Shown here: positions 1 through 8,719 of the stretch, in pieces | Position numbering within the stretch: the stretch's first letter is position 1 | Layout: the number at the start of each line of letters is the position of its first letter | Origin: Mesorhizobium loti | GTDB lineage: Bacteria; Pseudomonadota; Alphaproteobacteria; Rhizobiales; Rhizobiaceae | Assembly (NCBI RefSeq): GCF_001510895.1 | Contig: NZ_LPWA01000024.1 | Coordinates: 62,001 to 126,000, forward strand | Direction: 5' to 3' | DNA length: 64,000 nt | Program-made: the position numbers and the translations under genes | The notes under the pieces: generated by a model | Database searches by the model: none | What the model was told of the DNA's origin: nothing | The model's input: the letters and a program-made list of their open reading frames with translations, nothing else

Positions 1-720
1 ATCCGGCGACGTTTTTTTCGCTGCGCTGTCATCGCCGCCGCCGGCGATATCGTCGCAACGTTGGGCAAGGGACCGATGCCGGCTCTTGCAAGCCGGCTTG
101 ATCATGCCAAGGCAATACAACACCGTCCGGCGAAAACGCCGGCCAACGTCGACTGCCATGTACAATTACGCCAGTCCCCTACCCACCGAAGAGACAGACC
201 AAGCCGCACGCGGAATTGCTCCACGTCATGAATTCCGCCATTTTGTGCTGGCCGATTCAGGCTGGGTCAGGGGCTAAAGCCCGTCCCTTCGATGGATGGA
301 CATTACCGAAATCGCTGTGGATAGGGCAAGGCCACGTCTAACCGATTTTTAACGAATCTGGTTACCGGAGACGTGCTCGAAGCAGGTGTCGCCACGGCAC
401 ATTTTGACAAAGCCTTTGTGATTCAAACCCTTTTCCGGCGAATATGAAAAAGGCGGGCTGACACGAAATTTTCTGAAATAATTCTCTTGACAGCTACTTG
501 TCCCCCGCCGCTCCTCCGCGCGTTGAACAAGCTGTGGATGACCATCCGTAAGTTTCTGAAAAATAAGCGGAATTTTTGACAGGCTAATTTAAGGCCATGC
601 CCGCATTCGGCGGGCGTCAACATGAGCGATTATGTATATGCCGGCAAAACATTCGCAACTTTGAAATTCGCGCCGAGCGACGTTATACACCCGTTCTTTT
701 TAAGTACTTGCCGGCAAACG
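1..720. other. gene-free left edge, probable dnaA-proximal intergenic region
   Basis: No convincing coding frame is seen in this 720-base stretch. It lies downstream of rpsT on the minus strand, and in related rhizobia dnaA follows rpsT, so this may be the dnaA upstream region; dnaA itself is outside the window. Two DnaA-box-like nonamers are present: TGTGGATAG at 316-324 (one mismatch to the reverse consensus TGTGGATAA) and TGTGGATGA at 533-541. Three GANTC sites, the CcrM methylation target, lie at 254-258, 354-358 and 420-424. A TTGACA hexamer is at 487-492, but no good -10 box follows it. The link to dnaA is inferred from synteny. Confidence 0.45.
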
Positions 721-747
721 AAAAAACCCGGCCTATGCGGCCGGGTT
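721..747 (-). terminator. rho-independent terminator of rpsT
   Basis: A perfect 9-bp stem (AACCCGGCC / GGCCGGGTT, 725-733 with 739-747) closes a 5-base loop. On the minus strand it is followed by a run of six T (721-726, the first two inside the stem). It starts 30 bases past the rpsT stop codon, the expected position. Confidence 0.9.
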
Positions 748-776
748 CAAGGATAATGGTTCTAAACGGAAGTCGG

Positions 777-1043
777 TCAGGCCGACAGCACCTTGACCCG
801 CTGGGCCAGCCGCGAAACCTTGCGGGAAGCCGTGTTCTTATGGATGACACCCTTGGTTGCGGCGCGCATCAATTCCGGCTCGGCGACCTTGAAGGCTTCC
901 AGGGCCGCGGCCTTGTCACCGGCGGCGAGCGCCTCTTCGACCTGGCGGACATAGGTGCGGACGCGCGACCGGCGGTTCTTGTTGATCGCCGCGCGGCGGG
1001 CGATCTTGCGCGTTGCCTTTTTGGCCGAGGACGTGTTGGCCAT
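777..1043 (-). CDS. rpsT: 30S ribosomal protein S20
   Basis: An 88-residue basic protein that binds 16S rRNA in the small ribosomal subunit. It starts [13 protein letters not shown] and carries the family's Lys/Arg-rich N-terminal helix, then a [10 protein letters not shown] segment and an IHKNTASRK motif near the C-terminus. The frame stays open upstream, but the start at 1043 is chosen because it gives the canonical S20 N-terminus and has an AGAGAGG ribosome binding site just before it. A strong terminator lies 30 bases downstream. The next gene upstream, an enoyl-CoA hydratase, is 237 bases away, so rpsT probably has its own promoter. Confidence 0.97.
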   Translation of the reverse strand: MANTSSAKKATRKIARRAAINKNRRSRVRTYVRQVEEALAAGDKAAALEAFKVAEPELMRAATKGVIHKNTASRKVSRLAQRVKVLSA

Positions 1044-1280
1044 GATGCCTCTCTTCTGATCTGGTGAGCGCCAGCGGGATGCCGCAGGGCGCAAAAAACA
1101 AACGGGCAGCCACGGGGCCGCCTCGGTTGGTGCGGCTTATAGTTCAGCTTTTCCGGCGCGTCAACGCCGCTTCGTGGTCTTTTTGGCGCCTTGTAGCGCG
1201 CCGCGCTGAAACGCACGACGCGGTAGGGGTCGTTGTTTTCTGCAGGTCGTTTTCCCACGCTCTTCCCGGGGAGACACGCA

Positions 1281-2054
1281 CTAGCGGTTGGTGAAATTCG
1301 GCTTCCGCTTCTCGACGAAGGCGGCCATGCCTTCCTTCTGGTCGTCGAGCGCAAACAGCGAATGGAAGAGGCGACGCTCGAAGCGCAGCCCTTCGGCAAG
1401 CGTCGTCTCATAGGCCCGGTTGACGGCTTCCTTGGTCATCATCACCGAAGGCAGTGAAAACTCGGCGATCTTGCCCGCCGCCTTCAGCGCTTCCTCGGTG
1501 AGCTCGCCTGCCGGCACCACCCGCGACACCAGCCCGCAGCGTTCGGCTTCGGCGGCGTCCATCATGCGCCCGGTCAGGCACATGTCCATCGCCTTCGATT
1601 TGCCGACGAAGCGCGTCAGCCGCTGCGATCCGCCCATGCCCGGCATGACGCCGAGCGTGATTTCGGGCTGGCCGAATTTTGCATTGTCGGCGGCAATGAT
1701 GAAGTCGCACATCATCGCCAGCTCGCAGCCGCCGCCGAGCGCATAGCCTGCAACCGCCGCGATGATCGGCTTGCGCGCGCGCGTCAGTTCCTCCCAGCCG
1801 ACGAAGAAATCCTGTGTGTAGGCGTCGACGAAGGAGATCGCCTGCATTTCCTTGATGTCGGCACCGGCCGCGAAGGCCTTTTCCGAGCCGGTAAGGACCA
1901 TCGCGCCAATGCCGGCATCGCCGCCGAACGCGTTCACCGCGGCCACGATCTCAGCCAGCACTTGCGAATTCAGCGCGTTGAGCGCCTTCGGCCGGTTCAG
2001 CGTGATCAGCCCGACCTTGCCGCGTGTCTCCACGAGAATGGTTTCATAGGCCAT
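1281..2054 (-). CDS. enoyl-CoA hydratase (crotonase family)
   Basis: A 257-residue cytoplasmic crotonase that hydrates trans-2-enoyl-CoA in beta-oxidation. Both catalytic glutamates are visible: E111 in GGGCELAMM and E131 in [14 protein letters not shown]. The oxyanion-hole loop is AAGADIKEM (about 62-70). Length is normal for short-chain hydratases. The start [10 protein letters not shown] is chosen over a longer open frame because the upstream residues look non-coding. The order mutM - this gene - rpsT matches rhizobial genomes, where the gene is often called fadB1. mutM ends 40 bases upstream on the same strand, so co-transcription is possible. Confidence 0.93.
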   Translation of the reverse strand: MAYETILVETRGKVGLITLNRPKALNALNSQVLAEIVAAVNAFGGDAGIGAMVLTGSEKAFAAGADIKEMQAISFVDAYTQDFFVGWEELTRARKPIIAAVAGYALGGGCELAMMCDFIIAADNAKFGQPEITLGVMPGMGGSQRLTRFVGKSKAMDMCLTGRMMDAAEAERCGLVSRVVPAGELTEEALKAAGKIAEFSLPSVMMTKEAVNRAYETTLAEGLRFERRLFHSLFALDDQKEGMAAFVEKRKPNFTNR

Positions 2055-2094
2055 GGCATCGTCTCCTCGCTTCGATTGAGGAGACCGGTCTAGC

Positions 2095-2985
2095 TCACCG
2101 CTGACAGGTACGGCAATAGAAGGTCGAGCGGCCGCTCTGCACGATGCGCTCGATGTGGCCGCTGCAGCCAGGCTTCGGACATGGCTCGCCTTCGCGGTCA
2201 TAGACCGCGAAGGAATGCTGGAAATAGCCGAGCGACCCGTCTGTCTGGACATAGTCGCGCAGCGAGGATCCGCCGGCGGCGATCGCGTCGGCGATGACCG
2301 AGCGGATGGCTTCGGCCAGGCCTTCGCATTGCTGTTTCGCTTTCTTGCCGGAGCCGGCGATGGTGCCGGCTTCGCGCAGCGGCGACAGGCCGGCGCGCCA
2401 CAGCGCCTCCGACACATATATGTTGCCGAGCCCGGCGATCAGCCGCTGATCGAGAAGTGCGGCCTTGAGCGGCGACCTGCGCCCCGCGAGCAGCGAGGCG
2501 AGCAGGGGGCCGTCAAGCGCATTGCCGGTCGGCTCGATGCCGAGCCCCGCCAGCATCGGATGCGTGTCCGGCGCCCCTTCGGCAAACAGCATGAAGCCGA
2601 AACGGCGCGGGTCGTTGAAGATGATGCGGGACCGCTCGCCCTTCGGCGAAGCGACGTCGAACACGACATGGTCGTGCGCCGCACTCTTTGAGCGCTCGTG
2701 ATGGAAGGCGCCGGGATTGTCGGTGCCCCCGCCGATTTCGACGCGGAACGATCCCGACATGCCAAGATGGCAGATCAGCACCGGACCGCCTTCGATATGC
2801 ATCGTCAGATATTTGGCGCGCCTGCCGAGCGCCGTCACGGTCTTGCCGGCAAGCCGCTCCGAAAAGCGCTCGGGAAAGGGAAAGCGAAGGTCGGGTCTGC
2901 GTGTCTCGACCTTGACGAGGCGGGCCCCTTCCAGAACCGGCTGCAGCCCGCGCCGGACCGTTTCCACTTCAGGCAGTTCGGGCAT
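2095..2985 (-). CDS. mutM: formamidopyrimidine-DNA glycosylase (Fpg/MutM)
   Basis: A 296-residue base-excision repair enzyme that removes 8-oxoguanine and formamidopyrimidines and nicks the strand by beta/delta elimination. It begins [14 protein letters not shown]; after Met removal Pro2 is the catalytic nucleophile and Glu3 its partner. The H2TH region contains [18 protein letters not shown] (about 170-188). The C-terminus has the expected zinc finger, with Cys pairs in EPCPKPGC and FYCRTCQR. The first 17 bases overlap the 3' end of deoB, which suggests translational coupling. Confidence 0.96.
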   Translation of the reverse strand: MPELPEVETVRRGLQPVLEGARLVKVETRRPDLRFPFPERFSERLAGKTVTALGRRAKYLTMHIEGGPVLICHLGMSGSFRVEIGGGTDNPGAFHHERSKSAAHDHVVFDVASPKGERSRIIFNDPRRFGFMLFAEGAPDTHPMLAGLGIEPTGNALDGPLLASLLAGRRSPLKAALLDQRLIAGLGNIYVSEALWRAGLSPLREAGTIAGSGKKAKQQCEGLAEAIRSVIADAIAAGGSSLRDYVQTDGSLGYFQHSFAVYDREGEPCPKPGCSGHIERIVQSGRSTFYCRTCQR

Positions 2986-4216
2986 GGCCGCCTATCGTCG
3001 CTAGGAAAGAGCTGCCGTGGCGGCCAGCCGCGAGGCCGAGATGATCCGCGATGGTTTCGCCGATATCGGCGAAGGTCGGCCTGAGCCCGATGACGCCGCC
3101 CTTCAGCCCCGGCCCGATGCCGATCACCGGAACGCGTTCGCGCGTATGGTCGGTGCCGCGCCAGGTCGGATCGTTGCCATGGTCGGCGGTGAGGACGAGC
3201 AGGTCGCCTTGCCCGATACGCGACAGCGCCTCCGGCAGCCGGCGGTCGAAAGCCTCGAGCGCTCCGGCATACCCGGCAACGTCGCGCCGGTGGCCGAACT
3301 CGGTGTCGAAGTCGACGAAATTGGCAAAGACCAGATCGCCGTCGCCGGCGTCGTCCATGGCGCCGAGCGCCTTGTCGAACATCGCCATGTTGCCGCCCGC
3401 CTTGCGCACCTCCGAGATACCGCGATGGGCGAAGATGTCGCCGATCTTGCCGATGGCGATGACCTTGCTGCCGCGCTCCGTCAGCCGGTCGAGCAGGGTC
3501 GGCTCCGGCGGCGGCACGGCATAGTCGCGGCGGTTGTGGGTGCGCTGGAAGGTGGCTCTTGTCTCGCCTACGAAGGGCCGTGCGATCACCCGCCCGATCT
3601 TGAGCGGATCGACCAGCCGGCGCACCGTCAGGCAGAGCTCATAAAGTCGCTCCAGGTCGAAATGCGTCTCGTGCGCGGCGATCTGCAACACGGAGTCCAC
3701 CGAGGTGTAACAGATCGGCTTGCCGGTGCGGATGTGCTCCTCGCCGAAGCGCTCGATGATCTCGGTTCCGGGCGCATGGCAATTGCCGAGGATGCCCGGC
3801 ACCTTGCCTTCGCGGATGATCGCGTCGGTCAGCTCGGCCGGGAAGGCCGGCACGGTGTCGGGAAAGTACCCCCAGTCGAAACGCACGGGCAGGCCGGCAA
3901 TCTCCCAGTGGCCCGACGGCGTGTCCTTGCCGCTCGACACCTCCTGGGCAGCGCCATGGAAGGACGAGGCAAGCAGCGGCGCATCGAAACCTACGGGCAG
4001 TCCCGCTGCCGTCCGTGCGGCGTGGGCAAGCCCGAGCGAGAGCATGTTGGGCACGGCGAGCGGCCCCCGGCGCAAACCTTCACGATCCGCGCTGGCCTCG
4101 GCGCAGGCCCGCGCGATATGCCCGAACGTGTTGGCACCGGCATCGCCGTAGCGTTCGGCATCAGCCGCTCCGCCGACGCCGAAGGAATCGAGAACGAATA
4201 GGAAAGCCCGCGCCAT
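2969..4216 (-). CDS. deoB: phosphopentomutase
   Basis: A 415-residue alkaline-phosphatase-superfamily enzyme that interconverts (deoxy)ribose 1-phosphate and 5-phosphate in nucleoside salvage. The N-terminus [16 protein letters not shown] carries the first metal-binding Asp; [12 protein letters not shown] contains the phosphorylated Thr region, and [21 protein letters not shown] holds metal-binding Asp and His residues. The start at 4216 gives the canonical N-terminus; the frame is open further upstream but runs into a dispersed repeat. The stop lies inside the start region of mutM. No other nucleoside catabolism gene is adjacent. Confidence 0.95.
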   Translation of the reverse strand: MARAFLFVLDSFGVGGAADAERYGDAGANTFGHIARACAEASADREGLRRGPLAVPNMLSLGLAHAARTAAGLPVGFDAPLLASSFHGAAQEVSSGKDTPSGHWEIAGLPVRFDWGYFPDTVPAFPAELTDAIIREGKVPGILGNCHAPGTEIIERFGEEHIRTGKPICYTSVDSVLQIAAHETHFDLERLYELCLTVRRLVDPLKIGRVIARPFVGETRATFQRTHNRRDYAVPPPEPTLLDRLTERGSKVIAIGKIGDIFAHRGISEVRKAGGNMAMFDKALGAMDDAGDGDLVFANFVDFDTEFGHRRDVAGYAGALEAFDRRLPEALSRIGQGDLLVLTADHGNDPTWRGTDHTRERVPVIGIGPGLKGGVIGLRPTFADIGETIADHLGLAAGRHGSSFLATIGGHARTA

Positions 4217-4239
4217 AGGGTGCCGTCGTTGCCAGTCCA

Positions 4240-4340
4240 GCATGTCTCCCGAAAGTGGGAACCGGTTTCGGGACAAAGACATGCGTAAAATCAAAAACCT
4301 AAAGCGCATGAAGCGAATCTGAAAGATTGCGATGCGCCTT
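4240..4340. repeat. dispersed two-hairpin repeat (RIME-like), copy A
   Basis: Two adjacent inverted repeats. The first hairpin has arms GCATGTCT (4240-4247) and AGACATGC (4277-4284) around a GTGGGAACCGGTTT core; a linker GTAAAATCA follows; the second hairpin runs from CTAAAGCGCAT to ATGCGCCTTAG. Copy B (8420-8522) is nearly the same sequence in the opposite orientation, and copy C (56273-56373) is diverged. The architecture fits the Rhizobium-specific intergenic mosaic elements described in rhizobia. Family assignment is inferred from resemblance. Confidence 0.75.
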
Positions 4341-4453
4341 AGGCAGCCAGACATAAGGTTCCGCAGTGGCGTTGGCAAATCGGAAACCAAACCGCAACGG
4401 CTTGGCGCCATAGTCGCGCGATCGAGCGCAGTGTCGGTGGGAGTGCGGCAAGG

Positions 4454-5389
4454 ATGGGCAAGGGCACAAGATCCGCGGCAAGCCGGACTTTGAGGACATG
4501 CGCGGCGGCCCTCGCGGTGTTCTCAGCGGCCTCGCCGGCGCGCGCCGACTGGCGCGACGACATCGGCACGTTTCGCATCGGCATCGTCGCCGAGCCTGGA
4601 GGCGGCAACACGGTTCCCGGCCTGGCACGCTTGACGGATGCCTATACGAACGCGCTCGGCATGAAGGTGGAGTTCGTGGTTGCCCGCGACTATGCGGCGC
4701 TGATCGAGGCGCAGGCGAGCGGCCGCGTCCAATATGCGATCTATTCGGCGCTCGCTTATGCCGCGGCCTCAGAGCGCTGCGGCTGTGTCGAGCCGCTGGT
4801 GGCGCCGATCGATGCCGATGGCGCCGTCGGCATCCGCTCCGTGCTGGTGACGCGCGACGGCAAGGTGCCGGACCTCGCCGCCATGGCTTCGCATCGGATC
4901 GCGATCGCGCCTGCCGACAATGTGGGAGGTTCTCTGCTGCCGCTGACGGGGCTCCGGCCAGCGAGCGTGAAGATCGCGGACGATTCACCTTTCCTGGCGC
5001 GCGCGCCTTCGGCCACCGCGGCCGAGACGATGCTCGGCGGCGGCGAAGCCGACGGCCTGCTCGGCTGGGAACCTGTCGGCGCCGATGGCCAGCCCACCGA
5101 TACGGGCGGCACGATCATGCGGCTCGAGGCCGCCGGCATCCCGAAGACGTCGCTTCGGGTGTTATGGGCCTCGGCTCCGCTGCGATATGGGCCTCACGCG
5201 GTGCGCAGCGATCTCGATGCCGAAGCGAAGCGCCGGCTGGCCGTCTTCCTGACCAATCTCAAGTCGCTGACCCCCGATGTCTACGATCTCCTGGAAGCGA
5301 CGCATTCCGGCGGGTTCGAGCTGGCCGTATCAAAGGACTACTCAACGGCGCTGGCCATCGTGCGGCGCGAAGCGGGCGGCCGGGAATAA
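4454..5389 (+). CDS. phosphate/phosphonate-type ABC transporter substrate-binding protein (PhnD-like)
   Basis: A 311-residue predicted periplasmic protein. Residues 1-31 are a signal peptide ending SPARA before DWRDDIG. The rest has the fold pattern of PhnD/PtxB-type binding proteins: [13 protein letters not shown] near the start, [12 protein letters not shown] around 97, and [11 protein letters not shown] around 200. No permease or ATPase gene is next to it, so the ligand and partner transporter are unknown; orphan members of this family sometimes act in sensing. It ends 4 bases before the convergent tadE-like gene. The immediate downstream gene therefore gives no clue to its function. Confidence 0.75.
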   Translation: MGKGTRSAASRTLRTCAAALAVFSAASPARADWRDDIGTFRIGIVAEPGGGNTVPGLARLTDAYTNALGMKVEFVVARDYAALIEAQASGRVQYAIYSALAYAAASERCGCVEPLVAPIDADGAVGIRSVLVTRDGKVPDLAAMASHRIAIAPADNVGGSLLPLTGLRPASVKIADDSPFLARAPSATAAETMLGGGEADGLLGWEPVGADGQPTDTGGTIMRLEAAGIPKTSLRVLWASAPLRYGPHAVRSDLDAEAKRRLAVFLTNLKSLTPDVYDLLEATHSGGFELAVSKDYSTALAIVRREAGGRE

Positions 5390-5393
5390 TCGT

Positions 5394-6015
5394 TCAGCAG
5401 TCGCTGCAGGGAACCGAGGGACCGCGGCGGGGCCTCAGATAGTATGTTTCGCCCATCGATATGTTGTTGAAGGCCGAGGTCAATCCAAGCGTCTTCGAAT
5501 TGTCGGCGGACCAGGTGATGATCGGCTTATAGCCGAGGTCGCTTTCCACGCGAACAAGGAAGGTGTTGCGGATATTCAGCGTCGCCGGAACGGTGGTGAT
5601 GCTGTCTTTCAGCGCGTCGGCGCTATAGGTGGTGCCCACAAGCTTGCGCGACCATGCCACCTTCACCTTGGGCGACGCTTCGTCGGTGATCTGGATTCCG
5701 GTAATGATGATCGTCGGGGTGGAGCGGTTGTAGGGCTGTAGCGTCGAGGTGCCGATCTTCATGATCGCATCGAGGTCGGCTTTCTTGACCGTCGTCTGCT
5801 GCGTGACGAGATCCGCCACCATGCTGCCGATGCGGCTGACCTTCTTGCTGGTTTCGATCGCCTGCGAGGCTTCCATCGTGATGAAATACATGATGAGCAG
5901 CACCGGCACGATGAACGCGAACTCGATTGCCGCGACGCCCTCGGCGATCGCGGCAAAACTGCGCCGCCTTCGCCATGATGGCCGAAATTCCCCGGTGTGC
6001 CCCCGCACGGTACAT
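5394..6015 (-). CDS. TadE-like minor pilin of the Tad pilus (one-base frameshift)
   Basis: A TadE/TadG-family pseudopilin. The hydrophobic helix GVAAIEFAFIVPVLLIMYF with its Glu at +5 after Gly is the prepilin-like signature processed by CpaA. Translation is best started at ATG 6015, which has a strong GGAGGT site, and runs MYRAGAHRGISAIMAKAAQF to DRRG. The frame then has to shift to continue GVAAIEF; one extra C in the CCC run at 5938-5940 explains this. Without the correction only a GTG start at 6008, in the other frame, is available. Corrected length is 206 residues. It lies 41 bases after the tadG-like gene on the same strand. Confidence 0.8.
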
Positions 6016-6056
6016 TTTTACCTCCACCCGCCCGCAGTCTCAGCCGTCGAGCAGTC

Positions 6057-6662
6057 TCAGTTGTCGAATGGCTCGTTCTGCCAGGTCACGGATGCGAAAT
6101 GCAGTGTCTTGCCGTCGTTCAGATTGGCCATCTGCTTGGCCAGGAAATCGGTCATCACCGGCCATTTGTAGAACACCCTGAGCATGTTCTTCGATTCCGC
6201 CAGCCCGGGAGAGACCGTGAAAGTCGTGGAGCTCGTGCCAGTCAGCACAATTTCGCCGTTCTGGATTTTGAAGCCGGCCGCGGCGGCGTCGGCGAAGGTC
6301 GGATACTCGCGCAGGTCCACCAGCAGTGACGCGGTCGCTCCAGACCCCGGGCAATTCGTGGTGACCATGATCGCCATCCTGTCGCAGATCAGCGTCTTGA
6401 TCGAGGCTTCGGTGACGTTGGCCTTCCTGAGCTGCCCGGTCCGCAGCTGGCGGGCGATGTCGTCGGTGATGTTGGCCATCACCTCCTGGCCGGCGAACGA
6501 GATGCAGCTTTCGAGGATGGCGAAAACGAGCAGCGCGAACGGCACGGCCAGCATCGCGAACTCCAATGCCGTGCTGCCGCGCCTGTCGCTGAAGAAACCA
6601 TGGCGAGGCTTTGCCCGTCCCTTACCGTCCATGCCACCCCCCGGTGCCGGATCCTTGCTCAT
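6057..6662 (-). CDS. TadE/TadG-family pseudopilin of the Tad pilus
   Basis: A 201-residue protein with a short cytoplasmic N-terminus, then DRRGSTALEFAMLAVPFALLVF, the prepilin-like cleavage motif (after Gly) with the conserved Glu at +5 and a single membrane helix. The remainder is predicted periplasmic. It is probably processed by CpaA and acts in pilus assembly or adhesion. The start MSKDPAPGG at 6662 has a GGGACGGGA-type site; an upstream ATG at 6716 is possible. A perfect CtrA-type box lies 97 bases upstream of 6662 on the same transcription unit, and the tadE-like gene follows. Confidence 0.87.
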   Translation of the reverse strand: MSKDPAPGGGMDGKGRAKPRHGFFSDRRGSTALEFAMLAVPFALLVFAILESCISFAGQEVMANITDDIARQLRTGQLRKANVTEASIKTLICDRMAIMVTTNCPGSGATASLLVDLREYPTFADAAAAGFKIQNGEIVLTGTSSTTFTVSPGLAESKNMLRVFYKWPVMTDFLAKQMANLNDGKTLHFASVTWQNEPFDN

Positions 6663-6758
6663 GTCCCGTCCCTGCCGATCCCTCGCAATGTCGGCGGCAA
6701 CATAGCGAAAACCCATTGAGGTCCGGTTTGGACGAGCGTTAAATTCGCCTGACCGCCT

Positions 6759-6773
6759 TTAACCCGCCATTAA
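6759..6773 (-). promoter_or_regulatory. CtrA-type binding site upstream of the tadG/tadE-like genes
   Basis: The sequence is an exact TTAA-N7-TTAA match (TTAACCCGCCATTAA), followed by the C seen in many CtrA sites. It sits in the 138-base gap between the CpaC N-domain gene and the tadG-like gene. CtrA controls pilin and Tad genes in Caulobacter; use here is inferred. Confidence 0.6.
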
Positions 6774-6800
6774 CGTCGCGCGCGCCTGCCCGCGTCGACC

Positions 6801-7223
6801 TCAGCGGGCGGCGTTCATTTCGGTTTCGGAAGTTCTCTCGGCCTCGCTCTTGTACGAGCTTTCGCAATAGGGCGTGCAGGACATGGTCTGGACTTCGGCG
6901 CGCCTGTAGATGCGCACCGAAGACGCAGCTTGCCGCACGACCGTCACCTGCTCATCGATGATCGGACTGCCGTCCTGGTCGAGCACGACCAGATTGGTGA
7001 CGCCGAAACCCTTGCCGGTGAGCACGACCGTCGAGGCATCCTGCACGGCGGCGTCGGCGATCGCCGGATTGCCGACGACGATCGTATCGGCGGCGCGCGA
7101 CAACTTGACGATCTTTGCCTGGTTCATGGTGACTTCGATGCCGGCGCCGGCACTGGCCGGCACGACGAAAGCGGCAGCTGCCAGCAGCACGGCGACTGGA
7201 AATGGCGATCTCGACAAGGTCAT
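6801..7223 (-). CDS. CpaC/RcpA N-terminal-domain protein (stand-alone pilus formation domain)
   Basis: A 140-residue exported protein. After a signal peptide ending PASAGAG, it has the pilus/secretin N-terminal domain: KIVKLSRAADTIVVGNPAIADAAVQD followed by VVLTGKGFGVTNLVVLD, closely parallel to residues 50-110 of the full CpaC encoded at 9528. It lacks the secretin domain. The C-terminus has two cysteines (SCTPYCES) and a charged tail. Its place between the pilin-like genes and flp points to a periplasmic accessory role in the Tad machine, perhaps at the secretin; that role is inferred. Confidence 0.8.
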   Translation of the reverse strand: MTLSRSPFPVAVLLAAAAFVVPASAGAGIEVTMNQAKIVKLSRAADTIVVGNPAIADAAVQDASTVVLTGKGFGVTNLVVLDQDGSPIIDEQVTVVRQAASSVRIYRRAEVQTMSCTPYCESSYKSEAERTSETEMNAAR

Positions 7224-7578
7224 TGAGGCGCTCCGGAGCGGCAGACTGTTAACCGGAACATGAACGAAATTGGTGAACCGACGGTTAAACGCTGCATGGC
7301 TGCGGTAAGGATGGTCGCCTCAAGGGCCATGCGCCAGCAGCATGCGCTGTTTTAGCAAAATCGCGGGTGGGCCGGATCTCCGCGCTTTTTTCTGCCCCCG
7401 GTCCGCCTTTCGACGTTTAGGCCACGGTTAACCAAGCAAGGGGTTCGCCTCCGGAAAGGAATCGGTAAGGGTGTTTATTAAGCCGATTGAAAGAGCTTCT
7501 CCCTAGATTCGCAGCATCCGATCAACCGGCAAGAGAAGTTGACGGAAGTGCTGTAACACGTGGAGTAGGAGCTCTCGA
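7224..7578 (+). promoter_or_regulatory. divergent control region between the CpaC N-domain gene and flp
   Basis: This 355-base gap separates divergent genes and must hold the flp promoter. A near CtrA box, TTAA-N7-GAAA, lies at 7478-7492, and GANTC sites are at 7459-7463 and 7506-7510, so cell-cycle control is plausible. Several further TTAAC half-sites occur (about 7249, 7283 and 7428). A ribosome binding site for flp, TAGGAG, is at 7566-7571. No reading frame in the gap looks coding. Confidence 0.5.
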
Positions 7579-7755
7579 ATGTCTAATCTTATCGCACGTT
7601 TCGTGAAGGACGAATCCGGCGCGACCGCCATCGAATACGGCCTGATCGCCGCCCTCATCGCGCTCGCCATCATGGTCGGCGCCGGCCAGCTCGGCAACGC
7701 CCTGAACACCAAGTTCAAAGAGATCGCCAGTGCCGTCAAGACGGGCACCCCGTAA
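7579..7755 (+). CDS. flp: Flp-type major pilin
   Basis: A 58-residue type IVb prepilin, the main subunit of the Flp/Tad pilus. The leader MSNLIARFVKDESG is cut after Gly14; the mature protein begins ATAIEYGLIAALIALAIM, with the diagnostic Glu at +5 and Tyr at +6 and a hydrophobic helix. The C-terminus is short and polar (FKEIASAVKTGTP). It is preceded by GGAG eight bases upstream of the ATG and followed by a strong terminator, so it can be made in excess over the downstream assembly genes. Confidence 0.97.
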   Translation: MSNLIARFVKDESGATAIEYGLIAALIALAIMVGAGQLGNALNTKFKEIASAVKTGTP

Positions 7756-7787
7756 TAGGCTGTGGAACCGGGTTGCTTTTTGCTATG

Positions 7788-7817
7788 GAAGGGCCGCTTT
7801 GCGGCCCTTCTTCATTT
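7788..7817 (+). terminator. terminator after flp
   Basis: A perfect 10-bp stem GAAGGGCCGC / GCGGCCCTTC (7788-7797 with 7801-7810) has a TTT loop and is followed by TTCATTT. It lies 32 bases beyond the flp stop. It may be partial, letting some transcription through to cpaA; that is inference. Confidence 0.85.
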
Positions 7818-7902
7818 GGTTGGCGATTTCGAACATCTATTCTCATCAATTGTTAATCCAGCATACCTAAGTTGTAGCTGGTAACCGCACCCACAGACCG
7901 CC

Positions 7903-8421
7903 ATGCTTGAAGCCTCGATCTTCGTCGTCTTTCCTTTCTGCATGTTGTTTGCGGCGATCTCGGACATCTTGTCGATGACGATCGCCAACCGCGTGCCGGT
8001 GCTGCTCCTGGCGACATTCGCCCTGGTGGCTCCGTTGACCGGGATGGATTGGGCGACCTATGGCGGGCATTTCGCGGCCGGTGCCCTGGTGCTGGCGGTG
8101 ACTTTCGGCCTGTTCGCGCTCGGCGGCATGGGCGGCGGCGATGCCAAGCTTCTGGCGGCGACCGCGGTATGGATGGGGCTCAACATCAGTCTTGTCGGCT
8201 ATCTGGTGACCTCGACATTGATCGGCGGCCTGCTGACGATTGCCATTCTGGCCTACCGCAAATCACCGCTTGCGATCTACACTGGCCACAGCCGTTTCTT
8301 GCGCCATTTCGCCGACGAGAGCGTAGGCATTCCTTACGGCGTCGCGCTCGGTCTCGGCGGGCTCATCGCCTTTCCGGATTCTCCGCTGATGGTCTGGGCG
8401 CTGGACAGGCTCACCACCTAA
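7903..8421 (+). CDS. cpaA: prepilin peptidase CpaA/TadV (A24 family)
   Basis: A 172-residue inner-membrane aspartic peptidase that processes Flp prepilin and probably the TadE/G pseudopilins. Both catalytic aspartates are visible: D21 in AISDILSM, and the Asp of GGMGGGDAKL (about 80-81 residues later). There are about six hydrophobic segments and no N-terminal methylase domain, as is normal for TadV/CpaA. It follows flp by 147 bases across a terminator. Its stop overlaps the beginning of a dispersed repeat. Confidence 0.93.
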   Translation: MLEASIFVVFPFCMLFAAISDILSMTIANRVPVLLLATFALVAPLTGMDWATYGGHFAAGALVLAVTFGLFALGGMGGGDAKLLAATAVWMGLNISLVGYLVTSTLIGGLLTIAILAYRKSPLAIYTGHSRFLRHFADESVGIPYGVALGLGGLIAFPDSPLMVWALDRLTT

Positions 8422-8522
8422 AGCGCATCGCGATCTTGCAGATACGCTCAGTGCGCTTCGGGTTTCTGATTTTACGCATGTCTTTTGCCCCGAAAACCGG
8501 TTCCCACTTCGGAAGACATGCT
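8420..8522. repeat. dispersed two-hairpin repeat (RIME-like), copy B
   Basis: This is the reverse complement of copy A (4240-4340) with only scattered differences: CTAAAGCGCATCGCGATCTT at one end and GGAAGACATGCT at the other, with the GGTTCCCACTT core between. It begins at the cpaA stop codon. Copies A and B form a pair of inverted repeats about 4.2 kb apart. Confidence 0.75.
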
Positions 8523-8553
8523 TTGGCTCATTTCTTGATAAAGGCAGTTTTTG

Positions 8554-8575
8554 AGGCGGCGAGGCCGCCTTTTTT
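8554..8575 (+). terminator. terminator after cpaA
   Basis: A 7-bp stem AGGCGGC / GCCGCCT (8554-8560 with 8564-8570) with a GAG loop is followed directly by five T. It separates cpaA from the cpaB-tadC operon, so cpaB probably has its own promoter in 8576-8719, a stretch rich in TTAA motifs. Confidence 0.85.
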
Positions 8576-8719
8576 GTTAACGGCAACTAGTTCCGTCCAA
8601 TTTGAGTAAACCTTAAATTAATCACGATCGTAAGCATTGCATTAACCTTGTTTTGACGATTGCGGCTGCAAAGTCCGGCCTGGCGAGGTGGTTTGCCTTG
8701 AGGCGAAGGGTTCGGACGA

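Noticed and set aside
3017..4201. Plus-strand open frame of 394 codons opposite deoB
   Set aside because: Shadow of phosphopentomutase; no start signal and low-complexity composition.
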